Of a stretch of DNA of 58,436 bases, positions 46,761-54,466 are shown one piece after another. The stretch is from NCBI GenBank assembly GCA_016179045.1, contig JACOSL010000064.1:1-58436 (forward strand). The letters run 5' to 3'. Both the position numbers and the translations under genes were made by a program. The notes below the pieces were generated by a model that searched no databases, was not told where the DNA came from, and was given only the letters and a program-made list of their open reading frames with translations. This stretch comes from Fimbriimonas ginsengisoli. GTDB taxonomy: Bacteria; Armatimonadota; Fimbriimonadia; Fimbriimonadales; Fimbriimonadaceae. The stretch's first letter is position 1, and each line of letters opens with the position of its first letter.

Positions 46761-47546
46761 GTTTTCCCCCCTCGCCACCTCCGACGGTGGCTCGTCGAAG
46801 TCGGGGTGACGTCGACATAGCGTCAAGAAGTCGCACTGCGCGCAGAGCGGCTTCCAGGAGGGAAGGCGGTCGAAGATTTCGTCGGTGACGATCTGGTCGC
46901 CAAGCTTCACGAGATCGCGTTCGAACTCGGCGAGCTCCTCCGGACTGAAGCCGCAAGAGGCGCGCGCGCCGCTTCGGAGCGCCACGATCGTCGCCACCAT
47001 CGGCCGACCTGGATGAAGCTTGCTGAGCAGCAATTGGTAGCAGCCCATCGCGAGGTCGGCCACCACGTCATCCGAGCTCACTTCGGTTCGCCCCGACTTG
47101 TAATCGACGATTTCGAGCACGCCGTCCGCGCGCTCATCGACTCGGTCGAGCCGCCCGATCAGCCGAAAATGCTCGTATTCGCCCTTGAGCACCCGCTCCA
47201 CGAATAGGGTTTGGGACGTGGCGGGCTCGCGCGCCTGCTCCTCGACGTAGCGCTCAAGGATTTGCAGGCCCTCGCCATACGCCTCTGCCATTTCGGCGGC
47301 ATCCGAAAAGCCCGCGTCGATCCAGCTTTCGTCGTAGGCCGCCGCAACTTGGCCGATCGTGGCCACCCCCGTCTCACCTCCGCCGTGGAACTTTTCGAGA
47401 ACTCGGTGCAGGGTCGTTCCGAACGAGTACATCCCCTTGGCGCGCAAGTAGGGGCGACCTCGCGGGTCGGCGTACGTCCACCGGTAGCGCACCGGGCACG
47501 CGAGATACGTGCTGATCTTGCTCGGGCTTAGGCTCGGCTTGCCCAT
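46755..47546 (-). CDS. PD-(D/E)XK nuclease, RecB/Cas4-like, probably Fe-S
   Basis: The 263-residue product starts LSPSKISTYLACPVRYRWTY, the RecB-family entry. The catalytic core reads LIGRLDRVDERADG then LEIVDYKSGRTE (D, E/D and K). Cysteines at YLACPV and CAQCDFLTLCRRHP give the four-Cys pattern of Cas4/AddB Fe-S nucleases. No cas or add genes are nearby, so a stand-alone DNA-end processing role is likely. The TAG stop is encoded by the tRNA-Glu discriminator region on the other strand. Confidence 0.88.
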   Translation of the reverse strand: MGKPSLSPSKISTYLACPVRYRWTYADPRGRPYLRAKGMYSFGTTLHRVLEKFHGGGETGVATIGQVAAAYDESWIDAGFSDAAEMAEAYGEGLQILERYVEEQAREPATSQTLFVERVLKGEYEHFRLIGRLDRVDERADGVLEIVDYKSGRTEVSSDDVVADLAMGCYQLLLSKLHPGRPMVATIVALRSGARASCGFSPEELAEFERDLVKLGDQIVTDEIFDRLPSWKPLCAQCDFLTLCRRHPDFDEPPSEVARGENW

Positions 47547-47556
47547 GGGGAACGCC

Positions 47557-48258
47557 TTAGCCGATCTTGAGCAGTTCGAGCTCGAAGATCAGGGTCGCGT
47601 CGGGCGGAATCACTTTGCCTGCGCCTCGCGCGCCGTAGCCAAGCTCAGGCGGAATCGTGACTTTGCGCTTCGCGCCCGCTTTCATGCCGGATACGCCCTG
47701 GTCGAAGCCCTTGATCACGTGGCCTGCCCCGAGCTTGAAACTGAACGGTTCGTTCCGATCGCGGCTGCTGTCGAATTTGTTTCCGTTCAGGAACGTGCCC
47801 GTGTAGTGAATCTGCACGGTGTCGCCATCCTTGGCTTCGGGGCCCTGCCCGGCGGCGATGTCTTCAACTTCGATCATAGGTTTGCCCTCCTTAGGGTCCA
47901 CGCGCAATAGGCGGATGTCGAACACGAGCGTGCTGCCCGCCGGGATGTCATCGAGCGCCTTGTCGCCATAGGCGAGTTCGGGCGGGATCGAGAGAATGCG
48001 TCTTCCCCCAACTTTCATGCCGCCGAGTCCTTGGTCCCAACCCGCGATCACCTTCTTAGCGCCAAGCACGAACGTGAACGGCGCGCCCTTGACCGAGGTG
48101 TCGAAAACCTTGCCGTCGAGCAGATTGCCGGTGTAGTCGACCGTCAGCCGGTCGCCTTCCTTGGCCTCGGCGCCTTTGCCGACCACCATATCGACCGACT
48201 TGACCCCATCCGGCGCGGGGAAGAGGGAAACGGCGAGCGCGAGAGCCCAAAGCTGCAT
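47557..48258 (-). CDS. exported tandem FKBP-type prolyl isomerase
   Basis: The 233-residue product has a weak, short signal-like N-terminus and two FKBP domains. Domain 1 has [48 protein letters not shown]. Domain 2 has [51 protein letters not shown]. Both keep the core aromatics. It differs from the FKBP lipoprotein at 7920, whose second domain is degraded. The ATG follows TAGCCT by 6 bases, so leaderless. It lies 10 bp upstream of the nuclease gene in the same direction. Confidence 0.92.
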   Translation of the reverse strand: MQLWALALAVSLFPAPDGVKSVDMVVGKGAEAKEGDRLTVDYTGNLLDGKVFDTSVKGAPFTFVLGAKKVIAGWDQGLGGMKVGGRRILSIPPELAYGDKALDDIPAGSTLVFDIRLLRVDPKEGKPMIEVEDIAAGQGPEAKDGDTVQIHYTGTFLNGNKFDSSRDRNEPFSFKLGAGHVIKGFDQGVSGMKAGAKRKVTIPPELGYGARGAGKVIPPDATLIFELELLKIG

Positions 48259-48264
48259 GGCGGG

Positions 48265-48270
48265 AGGCTA
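48265..48270 (-). promoter_or_regulatory. -10 box of the tandem FKBP gene, leaderless
   Basis: TAGCCT on the minus strand, 6 bases before the ATG at 48258. Confidence 0.4.
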
Positions 48271-48276
48271 CCCGCT

Positions 48277-50190
48277 CTACGCGGTGGCATACCTGCGACG
48301 ATCGTTGATAAGGTCGCTCGCGATCTGATAGATGTCGGGCTCGATCCTCGTGTCGGGCAGGATCTTCGAGAAGTGCACGATCGCGCTCGTCAGCCCCGCG
48401 TCCAGGCAGGCGTGAAGAAACGCTGAGTTCAGCACCTGCCTCGCAGCAGGCTTCAGCCCGAAGCTGATGTTCGATACTCCCAAGATCGTATTGACCGCGG
48501 GGTCCTTGGCGCGAAGAAGCCTGATCGCTTCGATGGTCTCTATTCCCGCTTGGCGGAACTCCTCGTCTCCCGATCCGAGGGTGAAGGTCAGGCAATCGAT
48601 GAAAACGTCGTGATCGGCCAAACCGTGCGCCCGCGTGGCGGCCAGAAGTCGGTCGGCGACCGCCAGCTTGCGCTCGGCCGTCTTCGCCATCCCATCCTCG
48701 TCGATCGTCAATGCCACGATGGCCGCGCCATATTTCTGGCAAAGGGCAAGCACGCGCTCGGTTCGGGCCCCGCCATCCTCGAAATTGATCGAATTCACGA
48801 TCGGCTTGCCCGCCAGCGTTTGCAGCGATGCCTCGATCACGTTGGCCTCGGTCGAATCGATCATGATCGGCACGTTCACCTGGCGGTTGAGGCTGGCGAG
48901 CAGGATGCGCATATCGCGCTCCTCGTTGCGCCCGACGTAGGCGGTGCAAACGTCCAGCACGTGCGAGCCTTCGCCCTCGAGCTCTCGGGCCAGCTCGGTG
49001 AGTCCTTCCCAGTCCTCCTGCGCGAGCAAGTCGCGGAACGCCCGCGAGCCGTTCGCGTTGGTCTTCTCGCCAACGATAAGGAAGCTTGCGTCCTGTTTGT
49101 ACGGCTGGAAGCCGTAAAGCGACGAGCAGCCGACCAGCTTGAGAGCCGCCGCCTGCTCGTTGGTTTCCAGGCTGAAATCAAAGCCGGAAAAGAGGTGGCG
49201 AACGCTCAGCCAATGGGCCGACGCGGTGTGGGGACGCCCGCCAACGGTATCGGCAACCGCTCGAATATGATCCGGCGTCGTGCCGCAGCATCCTCCCACC
49301 ATCGCCACGCCGTATTCGGTGACGAACCGCTCGTGATGCCCGGCGAGTTCATCCGGAGTCAGCTTGTAGAGGGCTTTGCCGTTCTCCATGACGGGCAGGC
49401 CGGCGTTGGGAAGCACGCTGATCGGGCGGGTGGAATTGTGGGAAAGGAACTGCACATATGAGCCCATCTCGGCTGGGCCGGTCGCGCAGTTGATGCCAAA
49501 GGCGGTGACTTCGGGAAAGGCCTCGATCATGTTGAGCGCGGCGCCCAGCTCGGTGCCAAGCAGCATCGTGCCGGTCTGCTCCATCGTCACCTGGACGAAC
49601 AGCGGCCGGCGAATACCAGTCTCCTCCATCGCCCGCTTCGCGCCGACGATCGTGGCCTTGGCCATGAGCAAGTCTTGGATGGTCTCGATCAGCAACGCGT
49701 CAACGCCCGCCTCTAGCAGGCCGATGAAGCCGTCGCAGTAGGTTCCTTCGAGCTCTTGCCAAGTTGTCTGGCCTAGCGACACCAGTTTCGTGCCAGGGCC
49801 GATCGCGCCGACCACGAATCGCGGCCTGGCCGGAGTCGAGACGGCGTCGGCGGCACGCCTCGCGATTTGGCCGGCAGCTGCGGCGATCTCACGTACTAGG
49901 TGCTCGATCCCGTATTCGGCGAGCACGATGGAGGTGCAGCCGAACGTGTTTGTTTCGATGAGATCGGCGCCTGCGTCGAGGTAGCGGCGATGGATCGCCT
50001 CGATGACCTCGGGGCGTGAAAGGTTGAGCGCCTCATTGCAGCCATCGAGGCTGATCGTCGAGCCGTTCAGCAATGCCTCGGGCAACCCGAAATCGGGCTC
50101 GCCCAAGCCCGCAGCTTGGATCTGCGTGCCCATTGCGCCGTCGTAGACCAGCACCCGCTGGGCGAGAGCATCGAGGAGAGCCGATTCCAT
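48277..50190 (-). CDS. metH: methionine synthase, N-terminal half (Hcy + folate modules only)
   Basis: The 637-residue product has the homocysteine-binding barrel (VLVYDGAMGTQIQAAG; zinc Cys in INCATGPAEM and GGCCGTTPDHIRAVAD) and the methyltetrahydrofolate barrel (IVGEKTNANGSRAFRDLL; DVCTAYVGRNEERDM; LGVSNISFGLKPAARQVLN). It ends right there. Full MetH is ~1200 residues with a cobalamin-binding module and an activation domain; both are absent. Those parts may be encoded elsewhere. The start is the ATG at 50190, 7 bases after TACAAT. Confidence 0.9.
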   Translation of the reverse strand: MESALLDALAQRVLVYDGAMGTQIQAAGLGEPDFGLPEALLNGSTISLDGCNEALNLSRPEVIEAIHRRYLDAGADLIETNTFGCTSIVLAEYGIEHLVREIAAAAGQIARRAADAVSTPARPRFVVGAIGPGTKLVSLGQTTWQELEGTYCDGFIGLLEAGVDALLIETIQDLLMAKATIVGAKRAMEETGIRRPLFVQVTMEQTGTMLLGTELGAALNMIEAFPEVTAFGINCATGPAEMGSYVQFLSHNSTRPISVLPNAGLPVMENGKALYKLTPDELAGHHERFVTEYGVAMVGGCCGTTPDHIRAVADTVGGRPHTASAHWLSVRHLFSGFDFSLETNEQAAALKLVGCSSLYGFQPYKQDASFLIVGEKTNANGSRAFRDLLAQEDWEGLTELARELEGEGSHVLDVCTAYVGRNEERDMRILLASLNRQVNVPIMIDSTEANVIEASLQTLAGKPIVNSINFEDGGARTERVLALCQKYGAAIVALTIDEDGMAKTAERKLAVADRLLAATRAHGLADHDVFIDCLTFTLGSGDEEFRQAGIETIEAIRLLRAKDPAVNTILGVSNISFGLKPAARQVLNSAFLHACLDAGLTSAIVHFSKILPDTRIEPDIYQIASDLINDRRRYATA

Positions 50191-50197
50191 GCGCTCT

Positions 50198-50203
50198 ATT
50201 GTA
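50198..50203 (-). promoter_or_regulatory. -10 box of metH, leaderless
   Basis: TACAAT on the minus strand, 7 bases before the ATG at 50190; the open frame continues 19 codons upstream, so this box decides the start. Confidence 0.55.
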
Positions 50204-50240
50204 TCGGAGCACGGAAGAAGGGTAGCAAGAGGTAGCGAAC

Positions 50241-50341
50241 CCGGCAAGCCTGCCGGATTGCAATCTCAACCCGGCATTGCCGCCGGGGCGTGCAATCGGG
50301 CGCAAGCCTGATAACTCTATCGAAGGATAGGGAAGGCAGGC
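50241..50341 (+). ncRNA. structured leader (riboswitch-like) before a small ORF
   Basis: Four stems can be drawn. CCGGCA/TGCCGG spans 50241-50256. GATTGCA (50256-50262) pairs with TGCAATC (50291-50297) and encloses CCCGGC/GCCGGG. GCCTG (50306-50310) pairs with CAGGC (50337-50341) and encloses CTATC-GAAG-GATAG. The Shine-Dalgarno-like GGAAGG lies in the internal loop of the last stem. I do not recognise a known riboswitch class. Confidence 0.4.
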
Positions 50342-50343
50342 AC

Positions 50344-50445
50344 ATGATGGCATTCAGCTGGGTTGTATTAAGCGTTGCGTGCGCGGCGATCGCGGGCGCA
50401 TTGGGACTCCTCAAGGAGTCGATCCGCGACCGGGAAGTCTCCTAA
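50344..50445 (+). CDS. 33-residue single-helix membrane protein
   Basis: The small ORF reads MMAFSWVVLSVACAAIAGAL, then GLLKESIRDREVS. It has one hydrophobic helix (residues 3-22) and a charged tail. GGGAAGGCAGG lies just before the ATG, within the structured leader. Length and composition fit a small membrane protein. Only position, start signal and composition support it. Its stop overlaps the convergent zinc-ribbon gene by 4 bp. Confidence 0.5.
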   Translation: MMAFSWVVLSVACAAIAGALGLLKESIRDREVS

Positions 50446-50975
50446 ACGTCGCCGAGCTCGGCGAGCAGCCAGGCAAGGGCGCCGCACACGAGCGCGGTAA
50501 CGAGCTTGATCACGCCGGCGGCCGCCGCTCCGGGAATGTTGGTCATGGCGAGGAAGCCAAAGCCATAAATCGCGTCGCTGATCGCCTCGATGATCATCAG
50601 CCACTTTAGGATCATCTGGGCCCAGCTTTGCTGCATGAGCGCGCCCGCGCCGAGCACGACATTGGCGAACCCGGCGATCCCCAGATACACCGCCCCGCCC
50701 ATCCGGCTGATCGTGTTACTGAGCACGCCGACCCCAATCAGCATCTCGTAAAGGCCGTAGAGCACGATGATCGACGTGAGGCCGATGTAGCCGTACTCTT
50801 TCCAGCCTAGGTTCCAGTCGTTCCGTGTCTTGCTGTCGAGAATGACCACGCCGCCCGTGCTCAGCGGCTTGTCGGTCGCGAAGATCGTCCCGCAGAATTG
50901 GCAGCGCGGCGATGCGGACGGAATCTTCTGCCCGCACCTCGGGCACTCGATAATGCCTGCGGTTTCCGTCGCCAT
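50442..50975 (-). CDS. zinc-ribbon membrane protein, paralogue B
   Basis: The 177-residue product pairs with paralogue A (26519): ribbon CPRCGQKIPSASPRCQFCG, linker STGGVVILDSKTR, and four membrane helices with YEMLIGVGVL, GIAGFANVVLGAGAL and QQSWAQMILKWLMI in equal positions. Both have WAQ in the third helix. Function unknown. The ATG at 50975 follows GATAAT by 6 bases. The two genes are 24 kb apart and have unrelated neighbours, so this is a dispersed family. Confidence 0.75.
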   Translation of the reverse strand: MATETAGIIECPRCGQKIPSASPRCQFCGTIFATDKPLSTGGVVILDSKTRNDWNLGWKEYGYIGLTSIIVLYGLYEMLIGVGVLSNTISRMGGAVYLGIAGFANVVLGAGALMQQSWAQMILKWLMIIEAISDAIYGFGFLAMTNIPGAAAAGVIKLVTALVCGALAWLLAELGDV

Positions 50976-50981
50976 GCCTTT

Positions 50982-50987
50982 ATTATC
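50982..50987 (-). promoter_or_regulatory. -10 box of zinc-ribbon paralogue B, leaderless
   Basis: GATAAT on the minus strand, 6 bases before the ATG at 50975, as in paralogue A. Confidence 0.55.
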
Positions 50988-50995
50988 CGACGGGT

Positions 50996-51025
50996 TTGAG
51001 CGCTGCAGGTTCGAGCGGCTAGAAT
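50996..51025 (+). promoter_or_regulatory. promoter of dxr, leaderless
   Basis: TTGAGC (50996-51001), 18-bp spacer, TAGAAT (51020-51025); the GTG at 51032 follows after 6 bases. Confidence 0.6.
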
Positions 51026-51031
51026 GAAGAG

Positions 51032-52153
51032 GTGAAGCGGGTGGCGATCTTGGGTTCGACGGGCAGCATCGGCACCCAAACCCTCGACGTGATTTCCCGG
51101 CATCCCGACCGGTTTCAAGTAGTTGGGCTCGCCGCTCGCCGGAATGCCGCCCTGCTTCAAGAACAAGCTCGGCGCTTTGACGTTCGCCGTCTTGCCCTTT
51201 ATGAGCCCACCGCTGGCGTGCCTTCCGGCATGGAGGCGGTAGTCGATGTCGCCACCGCGCCCGACGTCGATCTCGTGGTGGTATGCGTGGCAGGCGTCAT
51301 CGGCCTGCTGCCTACCGTGCGCGCGATCGAGGCGGGCAAGGCGGTCGCCCTTGCGAGCAAAGAGGTGCTGGTGGCTGCGGGCGAGATCGTCATGCCCCTG
51401 GCGAAGCAGCACGGCGTGGAGATCGTGCCCATCGACAGCGAGCATTGCGCCGTGTTTCAATGCCTGCGGGGCTATCGCCCAGACCAAGTGAGGAAGCTGA
51501 TCCTCACCGCCTCCGGCGGGCCGTTCCGAGGACGCAAGACGGCCGACCTCGCGGACGTCACCGTCGAACAGGCGCTGAACCATCCGACCTGGCGCATGGG
51601 CGGAAAGATCACGGTCGATTCGGCCACATTGATGAACAAAGGGCTAGAGACGATCGAAGCGAAGTGGCTGTTCGGCCTTTCCATCGACCAAGTGGAGGTT
51701 CAGATTCATCCCCAGAGCGTCGTCCACTCGCTTGTCGTCATGCGCGACGGCAGCGCGCTCGGGCAGCTCGGCTGGCCCGACATGAGGCTGCCGATCTTCG
51801 TCGCCCTTTCCCACCCGGAAAGGGTGGAGAGCGGTTTACCCCCGTGGAGCCCGCTCGACACGCCGAATCTCACCTTCGAGGGGGTGGACGAACAGACGTT
51901 CCGTTGCCTTCCTCTCGCACGCGAGAGCGCGCGCATCGGCGGCACGATGCCTTGCGCGATGAACGCGGCCAACGAAGAGGCGGCAAACGCGTTCCTGGCC
52001 GGCAAAGCCCGATTCCTTCAGATTCCGGAGACGGTTGAGACGGTGATGGTGCGGCACCATTCGGTGGCGGCCACGCTCGAGAGCCTCATTGAAGCCGACC
52101 GAGAGGCAAGGGAACTAGCAAGAGAATCGTTGCTTTCTGGGAGCAGAGCCTGA
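51032..52153 (+). CDS. dxr: 1-deoxy-D-xylulose-5-phosphate reductoisomerase
   Basis: It makes MEP from DXP with NADPH, the second step of non-mevalonate isoprenoid synthesis. The 373-residue product has GSTGSIGTQTLDVISRHPDRF, ALASKEVLVAAGEIVM, the active-site segment IDSEHCAVFQCLRG, and LTASGGPFRGRK. MNKGLETIEAKWLFG and IHPQSVVHSLVVMRDGS complete the set. GTG start after TAGAAT. The rseP gene follows 55 bp later; in E. coli dxr, cdsA and rseP also cluster. Confidence 0.97.
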   Translation: MKRVAILGSTGSIGTQTLDVISRHPDRFQVVGLAARRNAALLQEQARRFDVRRLALYEPTAGVPSGMEAVVDVATAPDVDLVVVCVAGVIGLLPTVRAIEAGKAVALASKEVLVAAGEIVMPLAKQHGVEIVPIDSEHCAVFQCLRGYRPDQVRKLILTASGGPFRGRKTADLADVTVEQALNHPTWRMGGKITVDSATLMNKGLETIEAKWLFGLSIDQVEVQIHPQSVVHSLVVMRDGSALGQLGWPDMRLPIFVALSHPERVESGLPPWSPLDTPNLTFEGVDEQTFRCLPLARESARIGGTMPCAMNAANEEAANAFLAGKARFLQIPETVETVMVRHHSVAATLESLIEADREARELARESLLSGSRA

Positions 52154-52208
52154 ACCAGGGAACCGCTCCTGCCGCCAAGCCGGTCCTTAGAAAGAGAACT
52201 CTGCCCTT

Positions 52209-53465
52209 ATGAATGTGCTCTCGGTTGCCCTTAGCGTGCTGGAGACGGCGCTCGTGTTCGTCGTCATGGTTTCGGTGCTCGTCGCTGCCCACGAATACGG
52301 CCACTACATCTTCGCGCGCCTGTTCGGCATGGGGGCAGAAGAGTTTTGTATCGGAGTCGGGGTTAGGCCGCTTCTAACCTGGGGGCGTCGCCGCTATCGC
52401 CTTGCGCTGAGCGAATCCGAGCGGGCGGCGTTGCCGATGGCCGAAGGCGCGCTTGACGCTGGGGAGCCACCGAGAGAACTCAACGAGGAAACCCGGTTCA
52501 CCGTTCGCGCGTGGCCGATCGGAGGGTTCGTGCGCATCAAGGGAATGGTCCCTCAGGAAGATGGCAGCGAGGTGCGCGTGCCCGGCGGTTTTTATAGCAA
52601 AGCGCCGTGGAAGCGACTCGTAGTGCTCTTCGGTGGACCGCTCTTCAGCGTTCTCGCCGGCGTGCTGATCCTGTTCTTTCTCTACTGGGCGGTGGGCGCC
52701 ACGCGCCCGGCGGGCACCTCCATCGAAGGGATAGTGAGAGGCGGTCCCGCGCAAGCTGCTGGCCTCCTGCCCGGTGATCGCCTAACCGCCATAGATGGGC
52801 AGCCGGTGCTCGAATTCTACGACGTTGTGTCTCGCGTTCGCGACCAGGCGGGTCGCGACCTGCAAGTGCGCTATGTGCGGCAGGGCGTCGAGCGAGAGAC
52901 GCGGTTACAACCTAAGCTTGCCGAGTTGCCCGATGCGGTGATGGGCTCGGACCATTTGCCCACCGGCGAAATGCGCCGACAGGCCAAGATCGGGGCCGCC
53001 TTTGGCCTCGTGCACGTCGCTCTTGGTCCCGTTGGCGCATTGGCGGAAGCAGTCAGCCGACCGCAGCAAGCCGTCGTCGGGATGATCGCGATCTTCGAGC
53101 GAAAGGTGAAGGTGGAGGACTCGGTCGGTGGGCCCATCGCGCTCGCGACGATGACCGATGCGGCAGTGCGACAGGGCATCTTGACGCTTATCGAGTGGGC
53201 GGGCATCCTCAGCATTTCGGTGGGGATTTTCAACTTGCTGCCCGTATTAGGCGTTCTCGACGGCGGCCAGATGGTCACGGCGCTGATCGAAATGCTGCGC
53301 GGCGGGCGTCGGCTCAGCTACAAAGTTCAAAACGCGATGGCGGCGGTCGGCTTTTCGATGATCGTCCTCATTGTCATCGGGGTCTTCTTCGTCGACATCA
53401 AACGCCTCGTGATGCCGTCTCGCCCGATGCCGGAATTCGTTCCCATCGAAGCCCCAAAGCGGTAG
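52209..53465 (+). CDS. rseP: RseP-type site-2 zinc metalloprotease with PDZ
   Basis: It cuts membrane-anchored substrates such as anti-sigma factors within the bilayer. The 418-residue product has HEYGHYIFARLFGM (zinc HExxH), GGFVRIKGM, a PDZ domain (VRGGPAQAAGLLPGDRLTAIDG) and the second zinc motif in NLLPVLGVLDGGQM. The segment between the first helix and the PDZ holds an extra charged loop (ALSESERAALPMAEGALDA). A possible substrate is the anti-sigma factor at 33420 (inference). It starts 55 bp after dxr. Confidence 0.95.
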   Translation: MNVLSVALSVLETALVFVVMVSVLVAAHEYGHYIFARLFGMGAEEFCIGVGVRPLLTWGRRRYRLALSESERAALPMAEGALDAGEPPRELNEETRFTVRAWPIGGFVRIKGMVPQEDGSEVRVPGGFYSKAPWKRLVVLFGGPLFSVLAGVLILFFLYWAVGATRPAGTSIEGIVRGGPAQAAGLLPGDRLTAIDGQPVLEFYDVVSRVRDQAGRDLQVRYVRQGVERETRLQPKLAELPDAVMGSDHLPTGEMRRQAKIGAAFGLVHVALGPVGALAEAVSRPQQAVVGMIAIFERKVKVEDSVGGPIALATMTDAAVRQGILTLIEWAGILSISVGIFNLLPVLGVLDGGQMVTALIEMLRGGRRLSYKVQNAMAAVGFSMIVLIVIGVFFVDIKRLVMPSRPMPEFVPIEAPKR

Positions 53466-53480
53466 GCGAGCCCAATGCCG

Positions 53481-53486
53481 TATCCT
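53481..53486 (+). promoter_or_regulatory. -10 box of the Gfo/Idh/MocA gene, leaderless
   Basis: TATCCT lies 8 bases before the ATG at 53495. Confidence 0.45.
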
Positions 53487-53494
53487 TCACCGCG

Positions 53495-54466
53495 ATGACG
53501 CGGGTGGGGCTGGTCGGCGCGGGAGGCATGGGCAACGTTCACGCCCGCCAATACGCAAAGATGCCCGACGTCGAGCTTCGCTTCTACGAACTCGACCCCG
53601 AGCGTGCCAAGGCGTACGCCGAGCGTTGGCAGGTGCAGCCGTCAGAATCGGTCGACGGGTTGATGACCTGGTGCGATGCGGTCGACGTTTGCTTGCCAAC
53701 CGACCTCCACCTAGATCTCGGCCTGGAGGCGATCGCGGCGGGCAAGGCGCTCCTAATGGAAAAGCCCGCCGCGCGTACGTTCGAAGATGCCTGCGGGCTC
53801 GCCAAAGCCGCCGAGGACGCCGCCGTGCCCTATATGCCCGCTCAGGTGGTGCGCTTCTTTCCCGAGTTCGCAAAGGGGCACGATCTGGTCGAATCCGGCG
53901 CGGTCGGCCGTGCCGCCACGGCGAGAACGCACCGGGGCGGCGGCGCCCCGAGCGGCGCGGGCGGCTGGTTCATGGATCACACCCGCTCCGGCGGCATCCT
54001 GCTCGATCTTGCTATCCACGACTTCGACTGGCTTCGGTGGACTCTAGGCGAAGTGACTGCGGTCAACGGCCGGTCGGTCGCCGCCAAGAAGGGAATAGGC
54101 CCCGACTACGCCCTGACCACCTTCTCATTTGACTCGGGAGCGATCGCCCACGTCGAGTCCACATGGATGGACCCGAGCGGGTTTCGAACCGCGTTCGAAG
54201 TTTGCGGGAGTGAAGGCATGATCGAGTTCGACAGCCGCAGAGCAACCACGTTGCGCACGTCCCAGCCGGACAAGACAGCATCCGAAGCGCCCCTCAGCTC
54301 CACCGACGACCCTTACTACCGCCAAATCCGGGCGTTCATCGATACGGTGCAAGCGGGCACGACGCCGCCAGTAAGCGGTTGGGATGGCGCGATGGCGGTG
54401 AGCATAGCCCTCGCCGCCTTGGAAAGCGCGAAGACAGGCCAGACGGTCGCGCCCAAGCGACCCTAG
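53495..54466 (+). CDS. Gfo/Idh/MocA-family oxidoreductase
   Basis: The 323-residue NAD(P)-dependent sugar or cyclitol oxidoreductase has the Rossmann motif VGLVGAGGMGNVHARQY, the substrate loop ALLMEKPAARTFEDA (EKP motif) and GGILLDLAIHDFDWLRWTLG, where the His near the end of the helix is the usual general acid. The substrate cannot be named. It converges on mrp with a 4-bp stop overlap. I chose the ATG at 53495 because homology starts there. Confidence 0.9.
   Translation: MTRVGLVGAGGMGNVHARQYAKMPDVELRFYELDPERAKAYAERWQVQPSESVDGLMTWCDAVDVCLPTDLHLDLGLEAIAAGKALLMEKPAARTFEDACGLAKAAEDAAVPYMPAQVVRFFPEFAKGHDLVESGAVGRAATARTHRGGGAPSGAGGWFMDHTRSGGILLDLAIHDFDWLRWTLGEVTAVNGRSVAAKKGIGPDYALTTFSFDSGAIAHVESTWMDPSGFRTAFEVCGSEGMIEFDSRRATTLRTSQPDKTASEAPLSSTDDPYYRQIRAFIDTVQAGTTPPVSGWDGAMAVSIALAALESAKTGQTVAPKRP

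Noticed and set aside
46755-47546. Calling the PD-(D/E)XK protein Cas4
   Set aside because: No cas1, cas2 or repeat array is present; stand-alone RecB-like nucleases share the same motifs.
50241-50341. Assigning the leader to a c-di-GMP, cobalamin or SAM riboswitch
   Set aside because: I compared it from memory with those consensus cores and none fitted; it is left as unclassified structure.
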